Below are positions 32,796 through 43,382 of a stretch of 48,975 nt of DNA, piece after piece. A model generated the notes under the pieces. The model was given only the letters and a program-made list of their open reading frames with translations. It searched no databases and was not told the DNA's origin. Within the stretch, counting starts at the first letter, position 1. Each line of letters begins with the position of its first letter. The position numbers and the translations under genes are program-made. Source of the stretch: Isochrysis galbana. Its lineage: Eukaryota; Haptophyta; Isochrysidales; Isochrysidaceae. The stretch covers positions 2,501 to 51,475 of the forward strand of contig CM030942.1 in NCBI GenBank assembly GCA_018136815.1, read 5' to 3'.

Positions 32796-33230
32796 TAAGT
32801 AGGGGTCAATGGGGGCCTCGCGCCCCCCTCCCTCCACCACAAACACCCCCTGGGTGGGCCTGCACAACCATCCTCAGCCCCTGCCTTTTGGCAGGGCGGC
32901 TGAGCGCGCTGAGCAGTCATAGTCAACACATTTGTCGTCCAGGCACTCACCGGGCGCGCGATCCGCGCGCCGCACGCATTCGCCTGCCCTCCCATCGTAA
33001 TGATCCCCCCCTTCACCACTGAGCCAAAGACCACCGCCCGAGCCGCCAAGAAGGCACCTAGGACCACCGGCGAGGCGAGCGAGGGAGAGGCAGGAGAGGG
33101 AGAGGCCAGAGGGACAGCCCCGGCCCCAGCCTCCAGTACCCCCTGAGCTGCCCCAGCTGGCCCTTTGGGGGGACCCGAGGGACCCCCCAGAGGGGGGCCA
33201 TGGCGCTCGCAGACGCAACGCGCCTCAAGA
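32796..33230 (+). mobile_element. SINE type III
   Basis: Starts near TATAAGTAGGGGTCAATGGG, then a GGGGGCCTCGCGCCCCCC hairpin. The body matches 22376-22710 (GGTGGGCCTGCACAACCATC, CGAGGGAGAGGCAGGAGA, GGGGGGACCCGAGGGACCCC, GCCATGGCGC). No clear duplication at the ends. Confidence 0.65.
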
Positions 33231-33582
33231 GATGTTACAACTTACAATACCTCTACCGGCTTATATATAAGGTATCTTTGCTGACAACCTGTGCGCAGCA
33301 GCTTGAAGAGAAGACTCACCACTTGAGTATGAGTCAAAGCGTCAAAGCCCTACCGGTGTATTTGGGGGCGATGTAATTAACTCACAAACTAGTTTCGTTA
33401 CACGTCAATAGGAGTGAAATGGTGTTTTGTGTCCGCTTAGCGTTTTACTAAATAACGTTAGTGAGTTCGCACATAAAGTTTCGCACATTTCCGTTACACG
33501 CGTGGGGAGTCCAAGGCCGAAATTCACAGTGAGCCGTTTCCCACCGCCCCGGGTTGTGTCGTTCGGAGGCGGCGGTGCCGGC

Positions 33583-33740
33583 GGCGTCATGCGCGACCGC
33601 TCGACGAGCTCAACCCAGTGGAGCTCGCGACTCGGTCGTTGCACACTCCCTCGTTCGGCCAGAGGGGTGGTGGCGTCATGCGCAGCGCGCGACCGCTCGA
33701 CGAGCTCAACCCACTGCAGCTCGACTCGACTCGTTGCACA
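33583..33740 (+). repeat. Tandem duplication of about 90 bp
   Basis: GGCGTCATGCGC ... CGACCGCTCGACGAGCTCAA occurs twice (about 33583-33640 and 33671-33735), the second with a short insertion (AGCGCG). Confidence 0.65.
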
Positions 33741-33822
33741 GTCAGTGGTGTGTCCAACTTTTTTTATCTTGTTGTGACATTCCTACCTAAAAAGAAACAA
33801 GCATTCTGGGTGAAAAAAAATC

Positions 33823-33851
33823 ACCTGGCCCTCTTTTGACGGAACGCGACT
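33823..33851 (+). repeat. TIR-element end (left-type, reversed)
   Basis: CTGGCCCTCTTTTGACGGAA then CGCGACTTT, preceded by CCTAAAAAGAAAC at 33786. Same end as 16376-16404 and the complement of 7395-7417. The body would extend left; the string TTCGTTACACGTCAATAG at 33397 is only a weak candidate for the other end. Confidence 0.6.
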
Positions 33852-35567
33852 TTAAACACATTTAGAATAGTGGGCAGATTGAGATTGAAGCATTATGCAT
33901 TATTTACATGATTATGATATCGAACTGTGTATCGAGTTCATGAAGCGGGGAAGAAGCAAAAAATTGTAGAGATACTGAATGGCATGACGGCTGAAGGTTG
34001 GGATGTTAAACGGCTGCCGTCTGAATACGAATACATTCCAATTCCACCATATTAACCCAGCTGCAGGTGCAATTCATCGTCGTAGCAACCAAAAGTAAAA
34101 ACGAAAAGGCCAGGATGTCGACGGCAGCTACTGCTACGTCTCGGACGGCGCTAATTAATTAATTCACAGCAGCGCGAGCTCTTGGGCCAACTACTCTCGC
34201 GGCGTGACAAAGACACGGGCAAGCTCGACTCGCGCGTCCTCTCTATCTCGGATCTCGGCCATCGCCAATAAGACTTCAGTGGGCCAGAAAGACACCTACA
34301 AGGCCACGCTGTTGGCGATCGCCGAGGCGCCTGTTTACAGGATAAGACGAGGCCAGCGGGATATCGACCGCCCACGAGGCAACCACCGTGGCTTGGGCGA
34401 GGCAGAGATCCATCGCCGATCGCATCACCGAATGTATATCGCAGGATAAAATCCCCTCTACATCCGCACGCACGCACATTCACAGTAACGCACGCGACAC
34501 TAATAGTAACACAGTAGAACACGTGCGACAATAACGTGCAGAAAAAGGAAAACGGCGGGGATTGACCTCTCAACAAGTTGACTCAACACGTTGAGTCAAC
34601 CGCTCAACAAGTTGACTCAACATGTTGAGCCTCTCAACAAGTTGACTCAACCAACTGACTCCCAAGGGGGATCTAAAGGTAGAGAAGATGGATGCATCAA
34701 GAAGCAAGAAGATGGATGCGTCCATGATAGACAGCTCGCGGCGAGAGCTGTAAGGGCCGTTTCTTTTCATGACGAGAGGTCCCCCCCCCCCCCCCCCCGT
34801 TGCTTTTTCCCGGAGAGTCGCCCGACGCACGACGTAGGTCGTAGGTCGGTCCGCCTCAATGGGTTTTCCCTCATTATAGCTTGTGGGGGGTTATGGTTAT
34901 GGTTATAATGGGAGCCGGGGGTTTGCGAGTGGGGAGATTCGTCGTAGGGGTGCATAGGTGCATATGCGTATGTGTCTAGGGACAACACACGCCATGGCGG
35001 ACGGGCACGTGCGCTGAGGGGTGTCGTGATTGATAGCACCGGGCTAGTGGGAGTTAGTGGTACTAACGCTCAGTTGTTTTATTATTAGAAGCCAGCAGGG
35101 GCATGGGGACGGAGGTCACACCAGGAGTGGGAGCACGCAGGGAGGTGAAGGTGAAGGTGAAGCATCTGACAGCTGAGGCTATAGCTATGGCTATGGCTAT
35201 GGCTATGGGCTATGGGCCATGAGCCATGAGCCTCAGCGCCTCAGCTGTCAAGGAGTCGGGCGGCACCAGCGGCACGACGGGAGGGGCAGACATTGGCACG
35301 GAGGGAGCGCGCAAGCGGAGACGCTGAGCTACATTACGACGGAGATGCGAAGTACGGGAAAAAACAAAGGAAGGGGAAAGAGGAAGGGAAAAAAGAATCA
35401 GGCGGATATGTCAAGGAAGGAAAAGGGTGTGACTGTGAACCCTAGGCTGTGAACTCACATACCCCGCCCCCCCCCCCCCCCCCCCCCCCCCCACGAGAGG
35501 TTGTTCGGTCGGTCGGTCGGTCGGGCGCGCGCAGATTTCAAAAGCAGCCCGGGCGAGGTTTGTGCCG
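33852..35567. other. Intergenic, possible retroelement scraps
   Basis: At 34150-34450 one plus frame has short protein-like blocks (RELLGQLLSRRDKDTGKLDS, RVLSISDLGH), perhaps a LINE scrap, unproven. Tandem CTCAACAAGTTGACTCAA units lie at 34567-34650, GGCTAT and GGTGAA arrays at 35140-35225, C-tracts at 34781-34798 and 35465-35492, and a GGTC array at 35505-35523. The last tracts lie just before the GCNA-like start. Confidence 0.4.
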
Positions 35568-37589
35568 ATGGTCAAGCTCGATCTCAGCAGAGGGAAGCTG
35601 CCCGACAGCAGCATGACGGTCGCTTGGCATCTCTGCTGCAGCGAAGCCTGCCGTGAGCAGCTACTCATAGTCACAGCAGAACGCGACGCTCTTGCTGAAG
35701 CCCTGCGAGGTCTGAGTGGATCGGCCACAAAGAACTGTGCGGAGCTCCTCCACCATCCAAAGCACTGGCCAACCTGCGAGGAGAGTTCGGCATCTCCTGG
35801 ACCAACTTATGAGACAACTTCTTCAGTGCCTTTTTCACCACAGGACTTCGAGAAAGACGAGGAGGAATCCGAATCCATTTCTGCACCACGGCATCCAGGA
35901 AGGAGGGATGGGCGTCGAATTGTGCTTGCGGGCAGTGACGTGGATTGTCCTGAGCTCCCTGGTGCTGAGGCAACCATGGGGACCTCCAACGCCGCGCAAG
36001 CTGGTAGGGAAGAATCATCCTCGCCAAACGAACTCGGAAGCCCCGCGGCGCTCTTTCGACGATCAAGGGAGGGGCGGGTCAATCCTTCTGCATTTCCACA
36101 TCGATCTAGACGAGCAGTCCTGTGTGACAGCGACGAGGAGGCAACACTGTACCCATCGCAGCAACATCCACAAGAAGAGATAAATTCACCCAAGGAACTT
36201 AATCGACGAATTCCAACGCAACGGGTATCATTCGGCATCTCGCCCGCTCCATCTGGAATAAGACGCACACAAACAAAAGTAATCTCACTATTGAGTGATT
36301 CTGAGGAGGAGGACCAAGCCCCAGGGATGAATGGACGGTGCAGCTCATTTGTGCCATCCGATTCTCGATCCCACCAGCCTACGTTGCCGCAGTTGCCCAA
36401 TACTTCGAGTGCGTTGCATGAAGGAAAGCCCAGCAGGCGTTGTGATGCGAAAAACTCTACCAACGGGGCATCCAACAGTGATGTCTCGAATAGCTCAAGT
36501 GATGACTCAGACTCAGATCTCGATGGCTTCATTGTTCCGGACAGTTGCTCGGAGGCTGATGCGAGCGACTTCTCTCCGAGTTCTTGCTGTTCCTCGTATG
36601 ATGATGATAGCGATAGTGAGAGATGCGACGCGAGAGCAAGAGGATTGAGAGAACTGGAGAAACAACGCTTGCCGCCAAACAAGTCGAGGGTCTTTGACAG
36701 GAAACCACATGCCATGCACCCTGTTGCAGGCGAGGATTCGGGGATGACTGACTCACATGGTCCCTGTAAGCCGTCGATTCTTATTAACTCAACTACGGAC
36801 GTCCATGCGCCTGTCACGCCGAGCAAGCCTGTGAGCGCTCAAGGGCGAGCTCTCACCCCAAGTTGGACGCAACAAAAGCGGAATCTGCGCGGGCTTGCGC
36901 CGCGTCTCTTTCAAGAGTACAACAAGCTCGCATTTGGAGGGCAGCTTCCCGCCGAATTGCCCATTGTGTGGAATGCAAAATTGAGGCGCACCGCCGGATA
37001 TTGCGCCTTCATTACACGTGGTGGCCAACGTGAAGCACGAATAGAGCTCTCTGAGAAGATTCTTGACTCTGAGGAACGCCTGCGAAAAACCTTGGCGCAC
37101 GAGATGTGCCATGCGGCACAATGGTTGGTTGATGGCTCGAGCAAGCCTCCGCATGGTGCAATTTTTTGGTCCTGGGCAAAGAAAGTGGAAGAACGTATTT
37201 ATGACATGAAGATCACCACGTGCCATTCCTACGATATTTACTACAAGTTCAGGTACAAGTGTTTAGGCTGCAGCAACACATTTGGGCGCCAAACAAAGTC
37301 GATTGACATCGCACGCCAATGTTGTGCGGCATGCAAGGGTAAGCTAACCTTCCTGGGGGCATTCAATCGCGACGGCTCCGAGATAAGGCCGCGCGGACCG
37401 ACGCCTTTTGCTCAATACGTGAAAGCAAACTTCGCTGCGGTGAAAAAAACTCTCCCGAATGCAAGTCATAAAGAGGTCATGGCGGAATTAGCCCAACGCT
37501 GGAAAAGCGGGAGGAAGGATCCAAACGAGGAGAACTTTGGGAACGAAGACAATGTTGCACAATTATTCGATGATGCGTTGCGATTGTAA
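35568..37589 (+). CDS. SprT-domain protease, GCNA/Spartan-like
   Basis: Zinc protease family acting on DNA-protein crosslinks in the nucleus. Single exon, 673 residues from ATG 35568 (start uncertain, an upstream exon is possible). Residues 60-420 are Ser/Asp/Glu-rich and look disordered, with dense acidic blocks (LLSDSEEEDQAP, NSSSDDSDSDLDGFIVPDSC). The SprT core starts near TQQKRNLRGLAPRLFQEYNK, has the catalytic AHEMCHAAQWLVDG (HExxH at 511-515) and continues with GHAIFWSWAKK-type sequence (HGAIFWSWAKKVEE). A zinc-ribbon follows: CLGC ... CCAAC (Cys from about 565). The C-terminal PTPFAQYVKANFAAVKKTLP then HKEVMAELAQRW resembles an HMG-box helix set. The layout acidic IDR-SprT-zinc ribbon-HMG-like matches GCNA (ACRC) better than Spartan, which lacks the long acidic region. 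Confidence 0.88.
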   Translation: MVKLDLSRGKLPDSSMTVAWHLCCSEACREQLLIVTAERDALAEALRGLSGSATKNCAELLHHPKHWPTCEESSASPGPTYETTSSVPFSPQDFEKDEEESESISAPRHPGRRDGRRIVLAGSDVDCPELPGAEATMGTSNAAQAGREESSSPNELGSPAALFRRSREGRVNPSAFPHRSRRAVLCDSDEEATLYPSQQHPQEEINSPKELNRRIPTQRVSFGISPAPSGIRRTQTKVISLLSDSEEEDQAPGMNGRCSSFVPSDSRSHQPTLPQLPNTSSALHEGKPSRRCDAKNSTNGASNSDVSNSSSDDSDSDLDGFIVPDSCSEADASDFSPSSCCSSYDDDSDSERCDARARGLRELEKQRLPPNKSRVFDRKPHAMHPVAGEDSGMTDSHGPCKPSILINSTTDVHAPVTPSKPVSAQGRALTPSWTQQKRNLRGLAPRLFQEYNKLAFGGQLPAELPIVWNAKLRRTAGYCAFITRGGQREARIELSEKILDSEERLRKTLAHEMCHAAQWLVDGSSKPPHGAIFWSWAKKVEERIYDMKITTCHSYDIYYKFRYKCLGCSNTFGRQTKSIDIARQCCAACKGKLTFLGAFNRDGSEIRPRGPTPFAQYVKANFAAVKKTLPNASHKEVMAELAQRWKSGRKDPNEENFGNEDNVAQLFDDALRL

Positions 37590-38145
37590 AAACTTGTCGC
37601 CAGCACGCACGCACATGGCCTAGATCCCCAGTCCAACCAAAAGCGTCGCTCGTTCCTCATATGATTGTGCCAAGGCTGAAACTAGCTGTGAGACGTAATT
37701 TTTGATTTCGGGTCACTTCAGAGCAGATGCGATGAATGAGCTGGACCAGCGAAAGGAGTGATTATTGGACTTGAACCAAGAAATGATCCCACCTCCCTCT
37801 CCACCACCCGTTCCCTCCTTGCCCCCATGTTCGTCGGAAGCGTGCCACATATGGCGGCAAACGTTGCAAAAACAAAGTGTCAAGGCCAGCTGTTGTGTGG
37901 TGGCGGATGACGGCAACACACCCTTGCACAAGGCACAAGGTGTTGTCAACCAACTACTTCATCAAGCTCACCAAATGTGCTCTGCCCGTTTTATTATGAA
38001 AGGCGCAAACTTAGTTCTCGTGAAGAGGCAATGGCAGTGGGGCCTAAGACGCTCATGTCTCACGTACGTACTACGTACTACAGGCGTTTGCGATGTCGGC
38101 CGGGCCGGCATCGTTTGGCTGAGCTAGCGATTCCGTGGAGGCGAA
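37590..38145. other. Intergenic
   Basis: 3' flank of the SprT gene. A 120-codon frame at 37765-38127 has one ankyrin-like phrase (DDGNTPLHKAQGVVNQLLHQ) but no repeat array; not supported as a gene. Confidence 0.35.
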
Positions 38146-38570
38146 CCTATTGTTAAAATAGGGGTCGATAAGGGCCCGCGCCCCCTTAGCTCCGGGCACT
38201 AGCACTAAAAAAAAATCTGTAGATTCAGGGCTACACACCTACTAATTACGGGACTTCCCTCAACTACTACCACCGCCCTTATCTTCCCTCCCTCCACCTC
38301 TTTCCCTGCCCCGCTTCATTCCTTTTTCTTCGGTTTCCGGGGTCCGGCCTTGGTACACTACCTAAGGCCTTATTCGGAGTGTGGGGTCCGGGCAGGCCTT
38401 TTGGTCAAATTCTTCTGTCGTGTGTGCCCGCCTGGGCACGTGCTTGGTGCTTAGGGTCCGTCGGGACTCGTGGCGGAGAGAGGGGGTGTAGAAAGTTTTG
38501 CTGCGTGAGTAGAAGGTAGAGGGTCCACGGCCGCGTGTGCGGTGAGACTGTTAAGAAGTTAATTAATTAA
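38146..38570 (+). mobile_element. SINE type II
   Basis: Starts with stem CCTATT-GTTA-AAATAGG (38146-38162, slightly imperfect), GGGTCGATAAGGGCCCGCGC. The 3' end (GTGTAGAAAGTTTTGCTGCG ... GTGCGGTGAGACTGTTAAGAAGTT in two pieces) matches the tail of the SINE at 10454, followed by (AATT)n. No clear duplication. Confidence 0.65.
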
Positions 38571-38574
38571 CATT

Positions 38575-39159
38575 GTGACCAAAATAGACGGGAGGGATGT
38601 GACAAAAAAGGGAACCTCGAGTTGCACCTTCTTCGGGAACGACTTCTTAGCTACGCACGCCGCTTCGATTCAGCTCGCCTCGGACAGCGCGGACGGCTCT
38701 ATCACCCTCGGTGCTCCATCCCCATCCGCCGCGGCTCCTCTAGCGGCTGGCCTAAGACGCACCTATAGCCCGCCCCAAGCCCAACGAGGGGGCGCAAACA
38801 CACTACGCAGTAACAGTAGCTCAATGACGACACGATACTTGAACGTCAACGACAAGAAACAGGTCACCAAGCGACACAGAAGGATGGCGAGAAAGAGAAA
38901 GCACGCTGGGGACAAGTGCACCCCGCCCAGCCCAACCCCCCCTCAACAACCTGAGCTCCTAAGTAGAGCACAAGGGGAGATGCCGCAAGGCGGGTGGAGA
39001 GGGAGTGAGAAGGGAAAGGGCGAGGCTACGACAGTGAGTTCCGGTGCCGAGCGCGAGGCGAGAAAATTAAAAAAAAATCCGCCGCGGCTCTTCTTGAGAT
39101 TAACGGCCGTCCAAGCCCCGACGCTCCGCCGATCTTTCGCGTCTCGACGTCACCGATAG
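38575..39159 (+). pseudogene. Probable LINE ORF1 C-terminal relic
   Basis: Frame of 194 codons without its own ATG start (begins GTG), right after the SINE tail. VTKIDGRDVTKKGTSSCTFF aligns loosely with ITKVEAGKRPIWHFYVYTDT of the 22817-24364 ORF1. The Lys/Arg-rich KKQVTKRHRRMARKRKHAGD sits where that protein has its basic stretch. The rest is Pro/Ser-rich. The assignment is tentative. Confidence 0.4.
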
Positions 39160-39417
39160 CGGTGGTCCCTGTCAGCACGACTTGTGCAAGGGTCTGTGCC
39201 AACACAGAAGAGCATGAGCGGTGCCATCCTGGCCCACAGAGACGTGAACAAGGGGCGGCGGCGTTCAAGAGTGTGAAAACTTGCCGTGCCAGATTTCAAA
39301 TAAAAATCGCGTGTTTCGCGAAATGTTTCTCATTTTTTCCCGACTGTTGGCAAGGTAAGTGAGATATACGGGAGAGCCCTAGCTTGTACGACAACGGTTC
39401 TGTGCGCTCCCGGAGAG
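39160..39417. other. Promoter/5' flank of DUF1499-like gene
   Basis: No coding signal; short AT-rich patch at 39296-39345 (TTTCTCATTTTTTCCC) before the start. Confidence 0.3.
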
Positions 39418-40133
39418 ATGCGGCCGCGCCGCCCACCGACCCGACGTGCCACCGCCCTGGCCCTGGCGTCTGCGCCGCTACTTCTCTGCTCGTGGCCAGA
39501 CGCCATGGGAAGCTCATTTTTGAAGACTGATGCACATGCATCGTCACTCCCCACCATCCTGCCGGCCCAACCACTTTTGCAGCTCTACACATCCGAGCCA
39601 CCGAGTGAAGGGCGATGGGAATCGTGGACGTTCCCTGTGGATGTGGGATCCGCCGTGCAACAACTACGACTCCTCTTCTTCCGTTGGCCGGGCTCGAAAG
39701 TATTGAGTCAGTCCCCCGACCGTCGATACATGAGAGTGACCTTTGAGCAAGTACGAGCTTGGCCATCTGCCAACCTCTTGGATGGTGCAGTATTTCATCA
39801 CAGCTCCCATTGCCGTATCTCATGCCACAGGCAGAATTGACGGGTGTATTCGTCGACGACTGCCAGTTTTACGTTGTTCCAACGGGTTCCGATGCCGGTG
39901 GTGCTGTGGTGGTGCAATGCCGTCGAGGGCGCTCTAGCTATCCATACGGCCCAGAATGGCTTCGGGGAACAGAACTCGCACGGTTGATCAACAACAGACT
40001 CACGCGTGAAAGGCTAAAAGAGCTCCGCGAGGCTCTTGGTTGGAGCATGCGCGCATCTGGAAGTGGAGATCCATCCGCCTCGTTCCAACGCCTTCAGTCG
40101 ATGTATAAAAATTCTCCATTGGGAGAGGTGTGA
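39418..40133 (+). CDS. DUF1499-like protein
   Basis: Exons 39418-39750 and 39831-40133, with an 80-nt phase-0 intron (GAGCAA|GTACGA ... TGCCACAG|GCAGAA), give 211 residues. The N-terminus is basic then hydrophobic (RRATALALASAPLLLCSWPD), fitting a signal or transit peptide. The body matches the DUF1499 layout: DVGSAVQQLRLLFFRWPGSK, then RYMRVTFEQ|AELTGVFVDD, then CQFYVVPTG ... AVVVQCRRGRSSYPYGPE, corresponding to the family's F-V-D-D-V-E-F and R-S-x-S-R blocks. Function of the family is unknown; algal members are often plastid-linked. The splice restores the VDD block, supporting the model. Confidence 0.65.
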
Positions 40134-40257
40134 TAGGGAACATAGGATGACAGATTGCACACTTGGGCGGAGCCCGTACTGCCGCCTCATGAATCACGAG
40201 CAGCCGCAGATTGCCTCCCATCCTCCCTGCCTCCACGCGGAGTAACGCCGCCGTGCT

Positions 40258-40553
40258 TCACGAGCCAAACATCAGCTGGCGCAGATCGCACACCAAGAAG
40301 CCGGCCGAACTGTCCGGCCGGCCCGTGTCGATGGCGAGCGTGTAGCCCTGCCTGCGAACGAGACACAAGATTTTGTGCCTTCCCGAGACCCTATGTGTCG
40401 AGCTATCTTACCGTCCTACCGGGGACTGACTGCCGCGCGTCGTCCATGCTCATTCCGCAGGTGCAGGACGTGACTTTGACGGACGAACAGTTGGGGGAGC
40501 TACTGAAGAAGTCCACCTTCCAAAACCTCTCATCCAAATTTCCGGAGGACTGA
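40258..40553. other. Unresolved coding signal on both strands
   Basis: Plus: after acceptor ATTCCGCAG at 40460, VQDVTLTDEQLGELLKKSTF ends at TGA 40553, like a last exon. Minus: ATGGACGACGCG (about 40448) gives MDDARQSVPGRT, donor ACG|GTAAGA, acceptor GCAGGCAG|GGC, then GYTLAIDTGRPDSSAGFLVC and DLRQLMFGS, ending at 40258. Splice sites are good in the minus model; the plus helix is also convincing. They overlap, so probably only one is real. Confidence 0.3.
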
Positions 40554-40852
40554 AGTTGTAGGGGACTGAAGTTGTAGGTTTTCGACGACAGTAGGTTTTG
40601 ACGACACTCAACAACGAACCCTACTATTTAAACGATTCTTAAACTATCGGCGACCACTGTCGACCAACCGCTCGGCCAACGCAATTTGCTGTCCATGTGC
40701 ACTCCTAGTGAATAGGGTATAGGGTGGCATGTGTACTATGACTATTTACGGTCCTATGGTGTGGATGTGGCGGTTTGGGTTTGGGTTTTGGTACTTGCTT
40801 GTAGCGCGTTTGAAGCCTCCATTTCCCCTCAAGCTACTCTTTGGTCGAGGTC

Positions 40853-41290
40853 AACTATCGTTGAAACGATAGAGTCATGGAGCGCGCGCCGCTCCCCTCC
40901 TCCTCTCCCGCCCACGCCCGCCGCGACGAACGATCGGGCCATGATCCATGATAGACGATATACGATGTACGATGCGCCGCCAAAGCGGCCACGCGCAGGC
41001 AACCCTGCCACCCAGGTGCACGCGAGCCCCGGCCCGTGCCACCACCCGAAGGCCGAGCCCGGCCAGACCACTCAAAAAGGCCTCCATCTCCTCATCCTCA
41101 GCAAGACAAGCCTGACCCCTCTGGGGCTCTGACACCCGCCAAGTGCAGAAGCCACTCTCCACTCTCCCATAGGGAAAGCCTCAAGGCAGGAACCCTACCC
41201 CTACCTACACGGCTGCGGCTCTGACCTCGTATTCCGGCACGAAAAAAAACTTCTGAATATTCTCGCCGCGCGCGCGACCCTGTATATCTA
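40853..41290 (+). mobile_element. LINE copy, 5' end only
   Basis: Stem-loop CTATCGTT-GA-AACGATAG (40855-40872), then AGTCATGGAGCGCGCGCC with ORF1 start ATG 40877 (MERAPLPSSS). The frame breaks soon after; PPKRPRAGNPATQV continues in another frame. It is homologous to 6505-6870. Confidence 0.65.
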
Positions 41291-41375
41291 GTTAGTAGTT
41301 AGCAGCCGCAGCCCCGCATCCTTTATCACTCCCTCACACTTGCCTTCCTTGCGGCTCGTCCCCTCGTGCGCTACC

Positions 41376-41475
41376 NNNNNNNNNNNNNNNNNNNNNNNNN
41401 NNNNNNNNNNNNNNNNNNNNNNNNNNNNNNNNNNNNNNNNNNNNNNNNNNNNNNNNNNNNNNNNNNNNNNNNNNN
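41376..41475. other. Assembly gap, 100 N
   Basis: Exactly 100 N, downstream of the last visible exon of the gene ending at 41776; its remaining 3' exons may be affected. Confidence 0.98.
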
Positions 41476-41479
41476 CTTT

Positions 41480-41770
41480 TTGTAGAGAGGTGACGCGCGC
41501 GACGACATGGCTCCCCGTGCAGGCAAGGCACCCGCCTCCGAGACTGACGGCCACCAAGGTGGCGTTGACGACAGAGGCTGCGAGTGGCAGGCCGTAGCCC
41601 TCACGGGTAGTGCCGTAGTCGTGCCATTCGAGCCGTGGCCCCCCCCTGCCTCTCCCACGCGTGCCTCGCTGGCCCTGGGAGCCGCCCGAAGCCCTCTGTC
41701 TGCCTGGCGACCAGGTATGGGGGGGGGAGTCAGCTCGAGGGCAGGCCCATGCTGGGCGTGGGGGTGCTGA
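41480..41770 (-). mobile_element. SINE type III-like fragment
   Basis: The minus strand contains CAGCATGGGCCTGCCCTCGA and GGCAGGGGGGGGCCACGG, in the style of the mosaic SINE at 29460-29640. It would lie in an intron or 3' flank of the next gene. A coding-like minus frame (EWHDYGTTREGYGLPLAASV) overlaps and could be an exon. Confidence 0.4.
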
Positions 41771-41775
41771 CATAC

Positions 41776-42376
41776 CGTAGGTCTCTTGGGCTAGGAGACG
41801 TAGAGCGCGATTGCGACCATCGTACCATGTTGACCTGGAGCCAGGGTGCACGCCCCTCATGTCGCATTCCGCGGTGTATTCGTCATCGTACACACTCTGC
41901 CATGTGCATACATCGGCAACAATCACTCCTCCCTCATTCGGCATGAAGTCAAAGCACTGCAGGCGCTGAAGCCACCATCCCATGGCTTCATTGACAGCCG
42001 TGCCGCCGCGCTCCTGATTTGAGAGCCTCAAAGCGGCTTGGGCAGCCACATCAGACTGCCATGTGCGATCGCCCCGTAGAACCGCTCGGCAGAGCTTGTC
42101 AAAGGTGCTGGGGGGCACGTCATGCGCAGCCCGCCAAAAACTACCACACACTGTACTACCATCAATTTTGAATGTCAAAGCACCATTGATCATGCTACAT
42201 GCTACCCCTAATCGCATCAAACCAAATTTGAACTGCGAGTTAGTGGGTGAGTGGGTGAGTGAGCGCGCGTGCGCGAGGGAGGGAGGGAGAGAGCTTGAGC
42301 GAGAGTGTGAGCGAGAGTGTGAGCGAGAGTGTGAGCGAGAGCGTGAGCGAGAGCGTGAGCGAGAGCGTGAGCGTGA

Positions 42377-42407
<31 letters not shown>

Positions 42408-42442
42408 GGGGGGGGGGGGGAAGAGAGAGAGAGAGAGAGGGG

Positions 42443-42491
<49 letters not shown>

Positions 42492-42501
42492 GGGGGGGGG
42501 G

Positions 42502-42600
<99 letters not shown>

Positions 42601-43207
42601 GGAGAGCGAGAGAGGGAGAGCGAGAGAGGGAGAGCGAGAGAGGGAGAGCGAGAGAGGGAGAGCGAGAGAGGGAGAGCGAGAGAGGGAGAGCGAGAGAGGC
42701 AAACACGCAGGCAAGTAGGCAGCACGCACCTGCCGCATAGTTGCCAAGGCTTGGCCATCCTTTGGCCGTTGGCTCCCGCTGCTCGTTGAGCTCTGGATCC
42801 CCGTATGTGCACACGAGGCACGCGAGAAGATCACGAGGTCGAACGTGCTCGTGGCATCTGCCTCCTCGTGGGCACACACGTAGCGCCATTAGGCACGACT
42901 TCTCCTCGCAATGGACATGCGAGAAGAAGCTCCCGCCCGGTGCAACGGCCCTTGCGTGCGCCTGTGCCCTTGCACTCCAGCCACGCCTGATGCCCTTCCC
43001 TCCTTCTCTGGCATAGCCGCCTCTGCGATCCAAGCCGCGCTGTGAGGCCCGCGAGGACGTCTCGCCAACGCGCAGCGCCGCCAAAGCGGCCTCGTCGAGT
43101 TTGACGATGGCCGCTCCTTGCGCGCACGCGGCGTGAGCGAGGAGGCTGGCCCAGTCCTCATCGCCTTCGTCGTCAGTCTCCCCCTCGCTGGCTGGGGCGC
43201 TCGCCAT
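41776..43207 (-). CDS. Possible transposase-derived gene, 3' incomplete
   Basis: Minus-strand exons 43207-42730 and 42201-41776. The 528-nt intron (CGGCAG|GTGCGT ... GGGGTAG|CATGTAGC) keeps the frame (split Ala codon). The start MASAPASEGETDDEGDEDWA is acidic. HCEEKSCLMALRVCPRGGRC is Cys/His-rich and could bind zinc. Exon 2 has KIDGSTVCGSFWRAAHDVPPSTFDKLCRAV in two blocks, then AVNEAMGWWLQRLQCFDFMPN and a Y-D-D-E-Y stretch. This order (C-x-x-x-F-W ... V-x-x-x-x-F-x-x-L, M-P-N, Y-x-E-Y) is seen upstream of DDE-type transposase-like domains in many algal and animal proteins; no catalytic part is visible. A donor-like ACG|GTATGT at 41776 leads towards the gap, so the gene continues. Confidence 0.45.
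42242..42702 (+). repeat. GA microsatellite in an intron
   Basis: (GAGCGAGAGTGT)n, (GA)n, G-tracts at 42409-42419 and 42482-42504, and GAGAGAGGGAGAGC units. It lies wholly inside the predicted 528-nt intron, giving a long CT-rich tract on the coding strand before the acceptor. Confidence 0.95.
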
Positions 43208-43297
43208 GCCGATGGTAGCCCCGCCGCTCACCGCCGCCGCCTTCCCCCCCCTTGTGGCAGGCGCTCCTCTGTTGGCCTCTGGTAGAAAGTGGTTTTG

Positions 43298-43382
43298 TTT
43301 TCCCCGCTCCGGGTTTTTGTTTTCCCAGCTGCGCGTTTTTGTTTTCCCCGCTGCTGGGTTTTGTTTTCCCCGCTCTGGTGGG
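43298..43382 (+). repeat. TTTTGTTTTCCCCGCT minisatellite
   Basis: Four units of about 24 bp (GGTTTTTGTTTTCCC(C/A)GCTG...). It is just upstream of the 43207 start, in its likely promoter or 5' UTR. The region to 44057 also has G-tracts and TGTGTTT repeats (43795-43890). Confidence 0.8.

Noticed and set aside
37765-38127. Ankyrin-type gene
   Set aside because: One phrase (DGNTPLHKA) resembles an ankyrin repeat; no second repeat and poor context.
42217-42879. Ser/Leu or Glu/Arg-rich frames across the GA tract
   Set aside because: Dinucleotide repeat translated in all frames; better explained as an intron of the minus-strand gene.
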